DNA of 64,000 nt. Source: Pontibacter fetidus (GTDB lineage Bacteria; Bacteroidota; Bacteroidia; Cytophagales; Hymenobacteraceae). The first letter of the stretch is position 1. Every line of letters starts with the position of its first letter. A model generated the notes under the pieces. The model made no database searches, had not been told where the DNA came from, and saw only the letters and a program-made list of their open reading frames with translations. Below, in pieces: positions 8,260-16,879 of the stretch. Position numbers and translations under genes: made by a program. The stretch is taken from assembly GCF_010119545.1 (NCBI RefSeq), contig NZ_JAAEAA010000006.1, forward strand, positions 154,776 through 218,775, given 5' to 3'.

Positions 8260-10149
8260 ATGAAGCGTATGAAACAGCTATTTTCTTTATTTATACTGAT
8301 CACTTTTTCACTGGCTGCAACGGCACAGCAAACCCAGAAGCCTGTGCTGCATGGCAAAAACTGGATGGCTATTACCGGTAAACCATTAGCTGCTACAGCT
8401 GGCGCCATGACGTTTCAGAAGGGTGGAAATGCCGTAGATGCGGCCTGTGCGATGCTGGCAGCCACCTGCACCATGTGGGATGTGTTAAGCTGGGGTGGCG
8501 AAACGCAGGCACTCATTTACAACCCGAAAACTAAAAAAGTGATAGCCATAAATGCCATGGGTGTAGCCCCAACCGGTGCAACTCCTAAGTTCTTTAAAAG
8601 CAAAGGCTATAACTTTCCGCCGGAGAACGGGCCATTGGCTGCCACCACCCCCGGCACACCCGGCGGGCTTTTATACATGCTGGCCAACTATGGCACTCTG
8701 AGCCTGGAACAGGTACTGGCACCCGCTATGGAAATGGCAGCCGGTTACCCCATAGAAGCCCAGACCGCCAACAGCATCGAGAAAAACAAAGACCTAATAA
8801 AGCAATGGCCTTACAGCAAGAAAGTGTTCCTGACGCACCCCGGCGAAAAACGCGAAGCCCCGGAAGCAGGTGAGATTTTTGTGCAGAAAGACCTGTTGCA
8901 AACCCTTACCAAACTGGTAGAAGCAGAAAGAGAAGCACTGAAAAAGGGCAAAAACAGGAAAGATGCAATTATGGCCGCCTACGATCGCTTTTATACAGGC
9001 GACATTGCCAAAGAATTTGTACGGGGCAGTAAAGAACAAGGCGGTTTGATTACGATGCAGGACCTGGCTAACTGGAAACCCATTGAGGAAGAACCGCTAA
9101 AAGCAACTTACAAAGGCGTTGATGTTTACAAACTACAGCAATGGACGCAAGGCCCGGTTATGCTGCAGGCACTAAACATCCTGGAAAATTTTGACCTGAA
9201 AAGCATGGGATATAACAGTACAAAATACATCCATACGCTATACCAGGCCATGAACCTCAGCTTTGCAGACCGTGATTTTTACTACGGCGATCCATACGCT
9301 GCTCCCCAGGAACCGATCAAAGGACTGCTGAGTAAAGCGTATGCCAAACAAAGGGCCAGCCTTATACAATTCGACAAGAACGATCCCACGATAGGCCCGG
9401 GCGATCCTTACCTGTTTGAAGGCAAAAAGAATCCTTACCTAAAGCTCCTTAAGAAAAGAGGCTTTGAAATGGATACGACCAAACGCAACTTCGCCCCTAC
9501 CCACGACACCCGAAACGGCTCGTCGCAGGTAGAATACCAGGACAGACTATGGCGCGGCACCACTACTGTTGAGGCAGCTGACAAAGAAGGCTGGGTAGTG
9601 TCGATTACGCCAAGTGGTGGCTGGCTACCGGCAACTATAGCCGGCAACACAGGTGTTGGCATGAGCCAGCGCATGCAAAGCTTTGTGCTGGATGAAACAC
9701 TGAACCCATTTAACGTGGTGGCACCGGGCAAACGGCCACGGGTAACTTTAACGCCTTCTATGGCTTTAAAAGATGGAAAACCATACTTATCGTTCGCAGT
9801 GCAGGGCGGCGACACCCAGGATCAAAACCTGTTACAGTTCTTCTTAAACGTAGTGGAATTCGGGATGAATGTGCAGCAGGCCGCGGAGGCAGCCAACATA
9901 AACACAAACCAACTATGGCTATCGCTGGGTGGTACCAAAACAGACGACCGAAAACCAAAACCGGGGCACATATTACTGCACGACAGCACTCCGGAGGCCG
10001 TAAGAAACGAGCTTAAAAAAATGGGTTATACATTAAGTTTTGATGACAGAACCAGCGGCCCCATCAATGCCATTTACTTCGACTGGAAACATAACAGCTT
10101 CTGGGGTGGCTCCAGTAACCACGGCGAGGATTACGGTATAGGTTGGTAA
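8260..10149 (+). CDS. gamma-glutamyltransferase / Ntn-hydrolase, exported
   Basis: A 629-residue exported N-terminal-nucleophile hydrolase of the gamma-glutamyltranspeptidase family. A signal peptide (LFSLFILITFSLAATAQ) ends near residue 22. The large subunit carries GGNAVDAA and PGTPGGLLYML, and the autoprocessing site lies in WRGTTTVEAADKEG, where Thr435 aligns with the nucleophile of the usual TTHxSVVD motif. His and Ser of that motif are replaced by Thr and Glu, so substrate choice may differ from glutathione hydrolases; an acylase-type activity is possible. The ending SSNHGEDYGIGW is glycine-rich, as often seen in the family. A terminator follows at 10194-10240. Confidence 0.87.
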   Translation: MKRMKQLFSLFILITFSLAATAQQTQKPVLHGKNWMAITGKPLAATAGAMTFQKGGNAVDAACAMLAATCTMWDVLSWGGETQALIYNPKTKKVIAINAMGVAPTGATPKFFKSKGYNFPPENGPLAATTPGTPGGLLYMLANYGTLSLEQVLAPAMEMAAGYPIEAQTANSIEKNKDLIKQWPYSKKVFLTHPGEKREAPEAGEIFVQKDLLQTLTKLVEAEREALKKGKNRKDAIMAAYDRFYTGDIAKEFVRGSKEQGGLITMQDLANWKPIEEEPLKATYKGVDVYKLQQWTQGPVMLQALNILENFDLKSMGYNSTKYIHTLYQAMNLSFADRDFYYGDPYAAPQEPIKGLLSKAYAKQRASLIQFDKNDPTIGPGDPYLFEGKKNPYLKLLKKRGFEMDTTKRNFAPTHDTRNGSSQVEYQDRLWRGTTTVEAADKEGWVVSITPSGGWLPATIAGNTGVGMSQRMQSFVLDETLNPFNVVAPGKRPRVTLTPSMALKDGKPYLSFAVQGGDTQDQNLLQFFLNVVEFGMNVQQAAEAANINTNQLWLSLGGTKTDDRKPKPGHILLHDSTPEAVRNELKKMGYTLSFDDRTSGPINAIYFDWKHNSFWGGSSNHGEDYGIGW

Positions 10150-10193
10150 ACTTCTCTAGATTACGCATGTAGGTAAACTATAAAATTGATAAT

Positions 10194-10240
10194 GCCCGGT
10201 TGTTCCGTTTAGCACTCAGCGGAGCAACCGGGCTTCTTTA
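10194..10240 (+). terminator. strong GC-rich terminator
   Basis: GCCCGGTTGTTCCG (10194-10207) pairs with CGGAGCAACCGGGC (10220-10233), one mismatch, followed by a T-rich run. It ends the gamma-glutamyltransferase transcript. Confidence 0.85.
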
Positions 10241-10349
10241 TTTACATATTCAGGTTATACTTTCTGCTTTTTATAATTTAAATATCACGTCTCCTAAATC
10301 CGATCTTCTCTCCCGCTCGTTTGTATGGTCCACTTAAAAGTATAAAACT

Positions 10350-10592
10350 ATGGTAGCAGCAAACATTTTATTATTTCTTGGGGGTTTGGGCGGTACAGAA
10401 ATAGTACTGATCGTATTGGCTATACTTTTATTTTTTGGTGCCAAGCGCATTCCGGAACTGGCTAAAGGGCTGGGCCGTGGCATCAGGGAATTTAAAGATG
10501 CCTCAAAGGATATCAAACAGGATATTGAAGTATCCCTGACTGAAAGAGAAGAATCCCAACCAGTAGAAACAGAAACCAGACTCAGAGCTTAA
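10350..10592 (+). CDS. tatA: twin-arginine translocase subunit TatA/E
   Basis: An 80-residue pore-forming subunit of the Tat system. It has one N-terminal membrane helix (GTEIVLIVLAILLFFGAKRI), the FGAKRIPELAKGLGRGIREF hinge and amphipathic helix that define TatA, and a charged C-terminal tail. There is no tatC beside it. The genes downstream encode two proteins with Tat-like leaders, which fits a local link between the export subunit and its cargo. A terminator at 10599-10629 separates it from them. Confidence 0.95.
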   Translation: MVAANILLFLGGLGGTEIVLIVLAILLFFGAKRIPELAKGLGRGIREFKDASKDIKQDIEVSLTEREESQPVETETRLRA

Positions 10593-10598
10593 AAGCTA

Positions 10599-10629
10599 AA
10601 ACGCCCACCCTACCAGGTGGGCGTTTTTT
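10599..10629 (+). terminator. Rho-independent terminator of tatA
   Basis: AAACGCCCACC (10599-10609) pairs with GGTGGGCGTTT (10616-10626) across a 6-base loop and runs into T residues, 7 bases after the stop codon. A textbook terminator. Confidence 0.92.
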
Positions 10630-10789
10630 TGTACGTAGTCTCCTGTTCGGTACTTAACGCGCACCGCTACAACTTTTTTTATAGTTGCTAAATCCAATAC
10701 TCACTATTGCCTCGTAGGTCTCGCAACGCTGCAGTTACCACTATTAACCTGTGGCCATTTCACATCTCGTTAATTTATGATTTAAAATT

Positions 10790-11494
10790 ATGGAAAAACT
10801 ACAAGACAAACCCACCGAGAAAGAACCAGGCGTATTGAAGGCTCCGATGGAGCGTCGTATGTTTATGCGCTATGCAGGGGCTACGGCAGCACTTACTACC
10901 CTTCTGTTTGCTACCACCTCCTGCGACGAAGACGGCGATGACATGCCAATGGACCCAACTGCAGTAGACCTGGGCAAAGGAGATACAGGTATATTGAACT
11001 ATGCCTACGCACTGGAGCAATTGGAAGCAGCCTTTTACGCAGAAGTGGTAGCAAAATCGCTTGGCCTGTTCAGCCAGACAGAGCAACAAATCATGCAGGA
11101 CATTAAAGGACACGAAGGAATCCACCGCGATTTCCTGAAAGCAGCTCTGGGCACCTCGGCTATCCGCGACCTGGAAGTAAATTTCAGCAGCATCAATTTT
11201 AACGATAAGAACAGCATCTTAACTACAGCCCGCACTTTTGAAGACCTGGGCGTAGCCGCCTATAACGGAGCCGGAAAATTGCTGGAGAACGCCGGTTTCC
11301 TGACACTGGCTGGTAAGATCGTTTCTGTTGAAGCACGCCACGCAGCTGTAATCCGCGACCTGATCTCTAATGGCACTTTCTCCGATTCGGCTAACAACCA
11401 GGGCCTGGACCCAGCCATGATGCCAGCGGATGTGCTTGCAGCAGCAGCACCATTTATCAAGACAAAGATTTCAGCTAATAACCTACCTAAATAA
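10790..11494 (+). CDS. Ferritin_2 (ferritin-like) lipoprotein with Tat-like leader
   Basis: A 234-residue exported protein with a ferritin-like four-helix domain. The N-terminus has twin arginines (ERRMFMRYAGATAALTTLLF) and then a lipobox ending TTSC, so it is probably a Tat-exported lipoprotein. The mature part starts with an acidic linker (DEDGDDMPMD). The four-helix part shows paired acidic/His motifs: YALEQLEAAFYAEV, DIKGHEGIHRDFL, ARTFEDLGVAAY and VSVEARHAAVIRDL, the EXXH pattern of the Ferritin_2 family (PF13668). The function of this family is not established; iron or redox chemistry in the periplasm is inferred. The next gene, 8 bases on, encodes a second member. Confidence 0.85.
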   Translation: MEKLQDKPTEKEPGVLKAPMERRMFMRYAGATAALTTLLFATTSCDEDGDDMPMDPTAVDLGKGDTGILNYAYALEQLEAAFYAEVVAKSLGLFSQTEQQIMQDIKGHEGIHRDFLKAALGTSAIRDLEVNFSSINFNDKNSILTTARTFEDLGVAAYNGAGKLLENAGFLTLAGKIVSVEARHAAVIRDLISNGTFSDSANNQGLDPAMMPADVLAAAAPFIKTKISANNLPK

Positions 11495-11502
11495 GCCTCG
11501 CC

Positions 11503-12303
11503 ATGAACATATTTAAGATAATAGAAGACATAGAAAAAGTTGACCCGGAAGTATACAACAGGTTAGACTCACGCCGTAACGCTTTCAAAGGCTTAGGCAC
11601 AATCGGTAAAAAAGCAGCTATGGCTGCGGTGCCATTTGCCCTGGCTTCTGTTTTCCAGAAAGCTTACGGGCAAGGGAACAACACCGTGCTGGAAGTGCTG
11701 AACTTTGCCTTGAAACTAGAATACCTGGAGCGTAATTTCTATACGCAGGCATTAGCTTCATCGGGGCTTATACCTGAAGGTGCCGCCAGAGGTGCCATCC
11801 AGAAAATACAGATGCACGAAGCAGCCCACGTCGAAATTCTGAAAACAACCATACAAAGCCTGAATGGCACACCTATCAGCGAACCTACTTTTAATTTCGG
11901 TAAGAACTTCCCGGACTGGAACACGAACTACCAGACCTTTTTAACGTTGGCACAGGCGTTTGAAGACACAGGCGTACGCGCTTATAAAGGACAGGCAGCT
12001 AACCTCATCAGCAACGACGCAGTGCTGACAGCAGCATTACAGATACACTCTGTAGAAGCCCGACATGCCGCCCACATCCGGCGCATGCGCAACAACCAGG
12101 GTTGGATAGTTGGTGCCGGTGCCAACAGCAATGTACCAGCAGGTGCACAACCGGTTTACGCCGGCGAAGAAAATGTAGCACAGGGTGGTATAAACGATAT
12201 CACCAAGCTAGGTGCCGGATATTCAGCCGAAATAGCTTCCGGTGCTTTTGATGAGCCGCTGACCAAAGAGCAGGTTGCCGCAATCGTTTCCTTGTTCGAG
12301 TAA
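11503..12303 (+). CDS. Ferritin_2 (ferritin-like) exported protein
   Basis: A 266-residue paralogue of the preceding protein. The leader is long and contains SRRNAFKGLG (residues 23-32) followed by a hydrophobic stretch ending AYGQG, which fits a Tat signal. The four-helix domain repeats the same pattern: ALKLEYLERNFYTQAL, IQMHEAAHVEIL, AQAFEDTGVRAYKGQA and HSVEARHAAHIRRM. The C-terminal 60 residues (YAGEENVAQGGIND onward) extend beyond the ferritin-like part. It lies 8 bases after its partner, so the two are surely one operon; they may form a hetero-oligomer. An A/T hairpin terminator follows at 12374-12406. Confidence 0.86.
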   Translation: MNIFKIIEDIEKVDPEVYNRLDSRRNAFKGLGTIGKKAAMAAVPFALASVFQKAYGQGNNTVLEVLNFALKLEYLERNFYTQALASSGLIPEGAARGAIQKIQMHEAAHVEILKTTIQSLNGTPISEPTFNFGKNFPDWNTNYQTFLTLAQAFEDTGVRAYKGQAANLISNDAVLTAALQIHSVEARHAAHIRRMRNNQGWIVGAGANSNVPAGAQPVYAGEENVAQGGINDITKLGAGYSAEIASGAFDEPLTKEQVAAIVSLFE

Positions 12304-12373
12304 CTATAATTGATGGCTGCTATTAGTCAATAATGTTACATAGACATTCAATAATTCTACATAGACCCCGATA

Positions 12374-12406
12374 GAAAAGAGCTGCCTTTGGTGGCTCTTT
12401 TCTTTT
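12374..12406 (+). terminator. Rho-independent terminator of the ferritin-like pair
   Basis: GAAAAGAGC (12374-12382) pairs with GCTCTTTTC (12394-12402) across an 11-base loop and is followed by TTTT. Confidence 0.8.
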
Positions 12407-12543
12407 AAATCTTTCATCATTAAAAGTCAGAAACTGCATGTGGTGGTGTAGTTATTTTAGTTTGGCGCTAAACTTTTTACTTCTGTAGCAGTTTCAATTT
12501 AATTTCAGGAACGGGCTTAACAGAATATGTATTAAATATTTAC

Positions 12544-12551
12544 TATCTTTG
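12544..12551 (+). promoter_or_regulatory. Bacteroidota -7 box (TATCTTTG) before the ECF sigma gene
   Basis: TATCTTTG matches the TAnnTTTG -7 consensus of Bacteroidota sigma-ABfr promoters, about 40 bases before the sigma-factor start. I do not see a good TTG -33 element at the usual distance, so it could be weak or activator-dependent. Confidence 0.4.
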
Positions 12552-12591
12552 GTAAGCCTTTGTAAGTTTTATAGTTATAAAGGTTATATAC

Positions 12592-13152
12592 TTGACGAAT
12601 CAACAACAACCTATACTTAAGCTTAGCGAGGAGGAATTAGTGGAGCGCCTGCGTGCCCGCGATGCTTCTGTAGTGTCTGTACTATATGATATGTACAGCC
12701 CGGCGCTTTATGGTGTTGTTCTACAGATAGTGAAGATTGAGGAGACCGCGGAAGATGTGCTGCAGGAAGCATTTGTAAAGATCTGGAACTCATTCGAAAG
12801 CTACGATGCTTCAAAAGGAAGGCTTTTTACCTGGATGTTAAATATCTGCAGGAACCAGGCTATCGATGCAATCCGTTCGCGTCAGCACCGCGTAAATACC
12901 AAGACAGAAGATATTGAAGGTCCACAGGTTTCCGGGTTTTCGGCAGCCGAGTTTAAGCCTGAATATATTGGCGTACGGGATATAGTAGACAACCTGAACC
13001 CGGAGCAGAAACAGGTCATAGACCTGATGTATTTTGAAGGGCTGAGCCAGAGCGAAATTGCTGAAGCCTACGACATACCATTAGGAACTGTAAAAACCAG
13101 AGCGCGCAGCGCTGTAAAAGTATTAGCAAGATTTTTTAAAGGCCGTGCATAA
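12592..13152 (+). CDS. ECF-type RNA polymerase sigma factor
   Basis: A 186-residue sigma-70 family protein of extracytoplasmic-function type. Region 2 covers VVSVLYDMYSPALYGVVLQI through GRLFTWMLNICRNQAID, and region 4 has the helix-turn-helix LSQSEIAEAYDIPLGTVKTR. The start is a TTG at 12592, the only start codon upstream of region 2 in this frame, with AAAGG about ten bases before it. Its end overlaps the start of the anti-sigma gene by 8 bases, so the pair is translationally coupled. Members with this arrangement are usually autoregulated and respond to envelope or oxidative stress; the nearby ferritin-like proteins are possible targets, but that is inference. Confidence 0.92.
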   Translation: MTNQQQPILKLSEEELVERLRARDASVVSVLYDMYSPALYGVVLQIVKIEETAEDVLQEAFVKIWNSFESYDASKGRLFTWMLNICRNQAIDAIRSRQHRVNTKTEDIEGPQVSGFSAAEFKPEYIGVRDIVDNLNPEQKQVIDLMYFEGLSQSEIAEAYDIPLGTVKTRARSAVKVLARFFKGRA

Positions 13153-13981
13153 CGAAGATTACATAGCATCCGGAGTTCTGGAGCTGTATGCTGCGGGCGG
13201 TTTATCGTTGGCAGAACGTGAAGAGGTGGAGCGCCGGGCTGCTGCCTCTCCTGAAATACGTAAAGCCCTGGACGAAGCCTGTATGGCGATGGAAGAGTAC
13301 GCAGTGCTCCATGCTGTACAGCCCAGACCTGAACTTAAAAACAGGATACTGGACCAGATCAATGCATCTATACCTACCCACACCAGCGAACCAGACACTG
13401 CACACAACAATGTAACGCAATTACTTTACGAAGAAGATAAAGCTGCATCTCCGTACAGATGGATGTTTGCTGCAAGTATAGTTCTGTTTTTACTTTCGGG
13501 CTGGATGAGTTTTCATTTCTATACGAAGTGGCAGCAGGCCGAACAAAAACTGGCAACCGTAACAGCCGATCAGGAGTTACTTGCCCAAAACTTTAAAAAT
13601 ACCTCGTTTCAACTTCAGCAACAGGAACAGAAGTTAGCTATCCTTCAGGACCCAGCTTTTAAGCCCGTAAAACTGAAGGGAGTTGAGGCGCACCCAGATG
13701 CGAGCCTGCAAGTATACTGGAACCCGCAACAACAACAGGTATATGTAAATGTCGTTAAACTACCTGCACCTCCTGCCGGTAAACAATACCAACTATGGGC
13801 CCTGAAAGACGGACAGCCTATAGATGCCGGTATGATTGAAATTTCGGGAAATAAGGGCACCATGCAACAGATGAAGAACATTGGCGCTGCTCAGGCTTTT
13901 GCAGTTACCCTGGAGCCGGTAGGCGGTAGCAAAGTACCTACCCTGGAGCAGCTTACTGTAATAGGAAATGTAGAGTCGTAG
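13145..13981 (+). CDS. membrane-anchored anti-sigma factor (RskA-type)
   Basis: A 278-residue anti-sigma factor. The N-terminal cytoplasmic part (GVLELYAAGGLSLAEREEVE) is the sigma-binding domain of the RskA type and lacks the HxxxCxxC zinc motif. One membrane helix lies at about residues 103-120 (WMFAASIVLFLLSGWMSFHF), followed by a coiled segment and a periplasmic RskA-type C-terminal domain (QVYVNVVKLPAPPAGKQYQL). The start codon is a GTG at 13145 inside the sigma gene. Regulated proteolysis of such proteins frees the sigma factor. A perfect hairpin follows at 13999-14038. Confidence 0.9.
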   Translation: MHNEDYIASGVLELYAAGGLSLAEREEVERRAAASPEIRKALDEACMAMEEYAVLHAVQPRPELKNRILDQINASIPTHTSEPDTAHNNVTQLLYEEDKAASPYRWMFAASIVLFLLSGWMSFHFYTKWQQAEQKLATVTADQELLAQNFKNTSFQLQQQEQKLAILQDPAFKPVKLKGVEAHPDASLQVYWNPQQQQVYVNVVKLPAPPAGKQYQLWALKDGQPIDAGMIEISGNKGTMQQMKNIGAAQAFAVTLEPVGGSKVPTLEQLTVIGNVES

Positions 13982-13998
13982 TTTACGCACAATTTATA

Positions 13999-14040
13999 CA
14001 GAAAAGCCTGCTATAGTTAATAATAGCAGGCTTTTCTGAT
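13999..14040. terminator. bidirectional terminator between the anti-sigma and pirin genes
   Basis: CAGAAAAGCCTGCTAT (13999-14014) is perfectly complementary to ATAGCAGGCTTTTCTG (14023-14038), with an 8-base loop. T runs on both strands suit the two converging transcripts. The repeat CTATAG forms part of the hairpin. Confidence 0.85.
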
Positions 14041-14093
14041 TTTTATGTATCAAGCAGTTACAGTTTCAACTATAGCGGAATTACAACTATAGC

Positions 14094-15008
14094 TTAAGAC
14101 AATGCTTGTGGCGACGGGTTACCGGCTGGTTTGGATTTATCTTCCGGCAAGGGTACAAATTCCTGGTTATCGGTGGGTGGTAAAAGTATGCGGCCTTCTT
14201 TCCAGTCTGCTTTGGCCTGCTCGATGCGTTCTTTCCGGGATGACACAAAATTCCACCAGATGTAGCGTTCTCCCAATGGTTCTCCGCCCAACAGCATTAA
14301 GGTTGTTGGCTCTTTGGCAACTATAACCGGTTCCGCATTTTTATCAAATACCAGCATTTGTCCTAAAGTATAGTTCCGACCAGCAACTTCTATAGTTCCT
14401 TTGGCAACATAAACTCCTCGTTCGGTGTGTTCAGTGGGTAAAGTAATTTTGGCGCCCTGCTCCAGCACAGCATGCAAATAAAACATAGGCGAATGCGTTT
14501 TTACCTCATTCCGTAATCCGTAAGCATCTCCCGCAATCAGTCGCATCCAGACGCCGGTATCTGTAACGATAGGCAGTTGTTCGGGTTTATAGTTGTTAAA
14601 AGCCGGAGCAGCTTCTTCCTGTTTTTCCGGTAATGCTACCCAGGTCTGTATCATCTCCAGGGTGCCTCCGGCCAGGGCTGCAGGGTCTTCGAACCGTTCG
14701 GAATGGGCTATGCCGCTACCGGCTGTCATCCAATTTACTTCGCCCGGCCGGATGATCTGCTCCACACCCAGGCTGTCGCGGTGCGTAACCTGGCCGCCAA
14801 ACAAATAGCTTACTGTAGAGAGCCCGATATGCGGATGCGGCAGTACATCCATGGTATGAGACGCAGCAGGGGCAGCATGCACCGGACCGGCGTGGTCCAT
14901 GAAGATAAACGGGCCTACCATCCGGCGAAGCCTGAAAGGCAAAATACGGCGCACATCCATGCCCGGAGCAAGAGAGGCTTTACGGGCTTCGATAACGATA
15001 TCCAGCAT
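14094..15008 (-). CDS. pirin family protein
   Basis: A 304-residue bicupin. The pirin N-terminal motif is complete: PFIFMDHAGPVH, then HPHIGLSTVSYLFGGQVTHRDSLG and GEVNWMTAGSGIAHSER carry the metal-binding His and Glu residues. The C-terminal cupin (GGEPLGERYIWWNFVSS) is also present. Bacterial pirins include quercetinases, but activity varies and the natural role here is unknown. It is the last gene of the minus-strand group running from the Crp/Fnr regulator, with 158 bases to the esterase gene, so it may have its own promoter. Confidence 0.92.
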   Translation of the reverse strand: MLDIVIEARKASLAPGMDVRRILPFRLRRMVGPFIFMDHAGPVHAAPAASHTMDVLPHPHIGLSTVSYLFGGQVTHRDSLGVEQIIRPGEVNWMTAGSGIAHSERFEDPAALAGGTLEMIQTWVALPEKQEEAAPAFNNYKPEQLPIVTDTGVWMRLIAGDAYGLRNEVKTHSPMFYLHAVLEQGAKITLPTEHTERGVYVAKGTIEVAGRNYTLGQMLVFDKNAEPVIVAKEPTTLMLLGGEPLGERYIWWNFVSSRKERIEQAKADWKEGRILLPPTDNQEFVPLPEDKSKPAGNPSPQALS

Positions 15009-15166
15009 ACAACTATAGGTTTAATTTCTTCATCAAACGTAAAAATACTGAGTGCCGGCTAAGTTAACCATCGCCCAGCTTACAAGCATAAACTATAGTT
15101 TGCACGGTAGCCGCTATACCTATAGTTCCCCGGAGGGTTTCATGCCCCTGGGGCTAGCGCCTATCG

Positions 15167-15841
15167 TTATTTTTGCTGCAGCCAGGTAACCATATCTGTC
15201 AGCATCTGGTTGTTTAACTGGTGGCCTGCCGGGTACTCGTGATAGGTTGGCTCCACTCCCAGTTCCTGCAGATACGTTTTTGCTTCACGGGCATACTGTA
15301 CCGGCAAGGTAGCATCCTGAGTGCCATGCGATATAAATACGTTTAACTGTTGTAACTCCTCTCCCGGTTTCACTAACGGCCTGATCTCACTTAAGATCCT
15401 GCCGCTAAATGCTAAGATGCCCGCCACGGCCGCAGGCAAAAGCAGCCCGATCGTATAGCTCATGATAGCGCCCTGGCTAAAGCCGCCCAGGTACACGTCA
15501 TCCACTTTATAGGTAGTTTTTACCTGTGCTATAAAATCGGCTATCGTATTCCTGATTTGTGCTTCCTGTGCTGCATTAATCAACGGTTTACCAGTAGCAA
15601 AATCTACCTCGTACCAGGCGTAGCGTTTAGCAGCCAGGGTATAAGGCCCGCGCGGGGAGATCACTATAAAATCATCCGGCATCAGCTGCGCCAGGCTAAA
15701 CAGGTCCTGCTCGTTGCTGCCAACGCCGTGCAATAAAATAATTGCCTTTGGTTGTATAGTTGCTGCGCTTGCCGGCCTAACTAAATATTGTAAAGCCAAC
15801 CCTTGCTGCAGCTCTGGTGTGTTTGTTTCTATAGTTTGCAT
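15167..15841 (-). CDS. alpha/beta-hydrolase esterase (phospholipase/carboxylesterase type)
   Basis: A 224-residue cytoplasmic serine esterase of the phospholipase/carboxylesterase (acyl-protein thioesterase-like) family. ILLHGVGSNEQDL is the oxyanion-hole segment, LGGFSQGAIMSY holds the nucleophile serine, and a late Asp (HGTQDATLPV) and His (PAGHQL) complete the triad. The length is typical. It lies 17 bases downstream of the dioxygenase gene, so the two are likely one transcript. Substrate unknown. Confidence 0.9.
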   Translation of the reverse strand: MQTIETNTPELQQGLALQYLVRPASAATIQPKAIILLHGVGSNEQDLFSLAQLMPDDFIVISPRGPYTLAAKRYAWYEVDFATGKPLINAAQEAQIRNTIADFIAQVKTTYKVDDVYLGGFSQGAIMSYTIGLLLPAAVAGILAFSGRILSEIRPLVKPGEELQQLNVFISHGTQDATLPVQYAREAKTYLQELGVEPTYHEYPAGHQLNNQMLTDMVTWLQQK

Positions 15842-15858
15842 AGTGTTCTTTTTTATAG

Positions 15859-16740
15859 TTACCCGATCCGTACCGATGTCATGGTCAGCGAACCGCCCAC
15901 CGCTTTATCGTTAAAAAACGAAACGTCGTCTTTCGTGCCTTTTAGGCCAAGGGTGTACATCAATGGCCAGTAATGTTCCGGGGTTGGTATAGCTAACAGC
16001 GCCTCCTTGCCCAGTTGCTCATATTTTATCAGCTTGTCATGCTGCCCGTTACTGATCAGGTCTTTGAACGTTGAGTTAATCTGTTTGGCCCAGTCGTAGC
16101 CGTATTCGGGTTCGTTCATTTTATCCCAGGCCACCATGCGCAGGTTGTGTACCATGTTGCCACTTCCCATAATAAGTACGCCTTTTTTGCGCAGGCTATA
16201 AAGCTCCTTGGCCAGGTCGTAATGGTATTGCGGGCCTTTGGTGTAATCTATACTTAGCTGCAGAACCGGTATATTGGCTTCGGGGTACATGTGCCGGATA
16301 ATGGTCCAGGCGCCGTGGTCCAGGCCCCAGTCGTGGTCCATTTCCACATCTACTGATTTTATGATAGATGCTGTTTCTTTTGCCAGTTCGGGGTTACCGG
16401 GTGCGTTATATTGTACCGCAAAAAGCTCCTTCGGGAAACCTCCAAAATCGTGTATGGTCTGGGGGAAATCCATGGCTGTAATGCGGGTGCCTTTGCTCAG
16501 CCAATGCGCCGAAATTACCAGCACGGCTTTAGGCGTAGGAATCTCTTTGGCCAGTTTTTTCCAGTACTGGCTAAACTCGTTATCTTCTATCCCGTTCATC
16601 GGGGAACCATGGCCCATGAATAAAACCGGCATCAGCTGGTCCTGCTCATTTAAGCCATCCGTAAACCTGTTAAATGCTCCTAAAGTTGTCATACCTACTA
16701 CTCCTGTAATCATAGTTTTAAGGAACTGTTTGCGTTGCAT
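15859..16740 (-). CDS. 4,5-DOPA-dioxygenase-like extradiol ring-cleavage enzyme (YgiD family)
   Basis: A 293-residue member of the LigB-type class III extradiol dioxygenases, nearest to E. coli YgiD and plant DODA. Metal ligands are seen in VLFMGHGSPMNG and LVISAHWLSKG, with further conserved HDFGGFP and GSGNMVHNLR motifs. An N-terminal segment (RKQFLKTMITGVVGMTTLGA) looks like a Tat or Sec leader, which is unusual for the family and suggests export. The true substrate is uncertain; many relatives cleave DOPA-like catechols. Confidence 0.87.
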   Translation of the reverse strand: MQRKQFLKTMITGVVGMTTLGAFNRFTDGLNEQDQLMPVLFMGHGSPMNGIEDNEFSQYWKKLAKEIPTPKAVLVISAHWLSKGTRITAMDFPQTIHDFGGFPKELFAVQYNAPGNPELAKETASIIKSVDVEMDHDWGLDHGAWTIIRHMYPEANIPVLQLSIDYTKGPQYHYDLAKELYSLRKKGVLIMGSGNMVHNLRMVAWDKMNEPEYGYDWAKQINSTFKDLISNGQHDKLIKYEQLGKEALLAIPTPEHYWPLMYTLGLKGTKDDVSFFNDKAVGGSLTMTSVRIG

Positions 16741-16879
16741 AGTTTCAGTTCTATTTTCAATCGTTTAAAGTAGCAGCAAGTATAAACTATACCTATCCGC
16801 TACAATACAAAGGTACGGCTTACCTATAGCTACCGGAATGACATATGATAAGAAATGGACTTGACATTTATCAAGCCAG

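Noticed and set aside
15120..15165. GC-rich hairpin around CCCCGGAGGG/CCCCTGGGG after the esterase gene
   Set aside because: Several mismatches and no T run on the minus strand; too weak to call a terminator.
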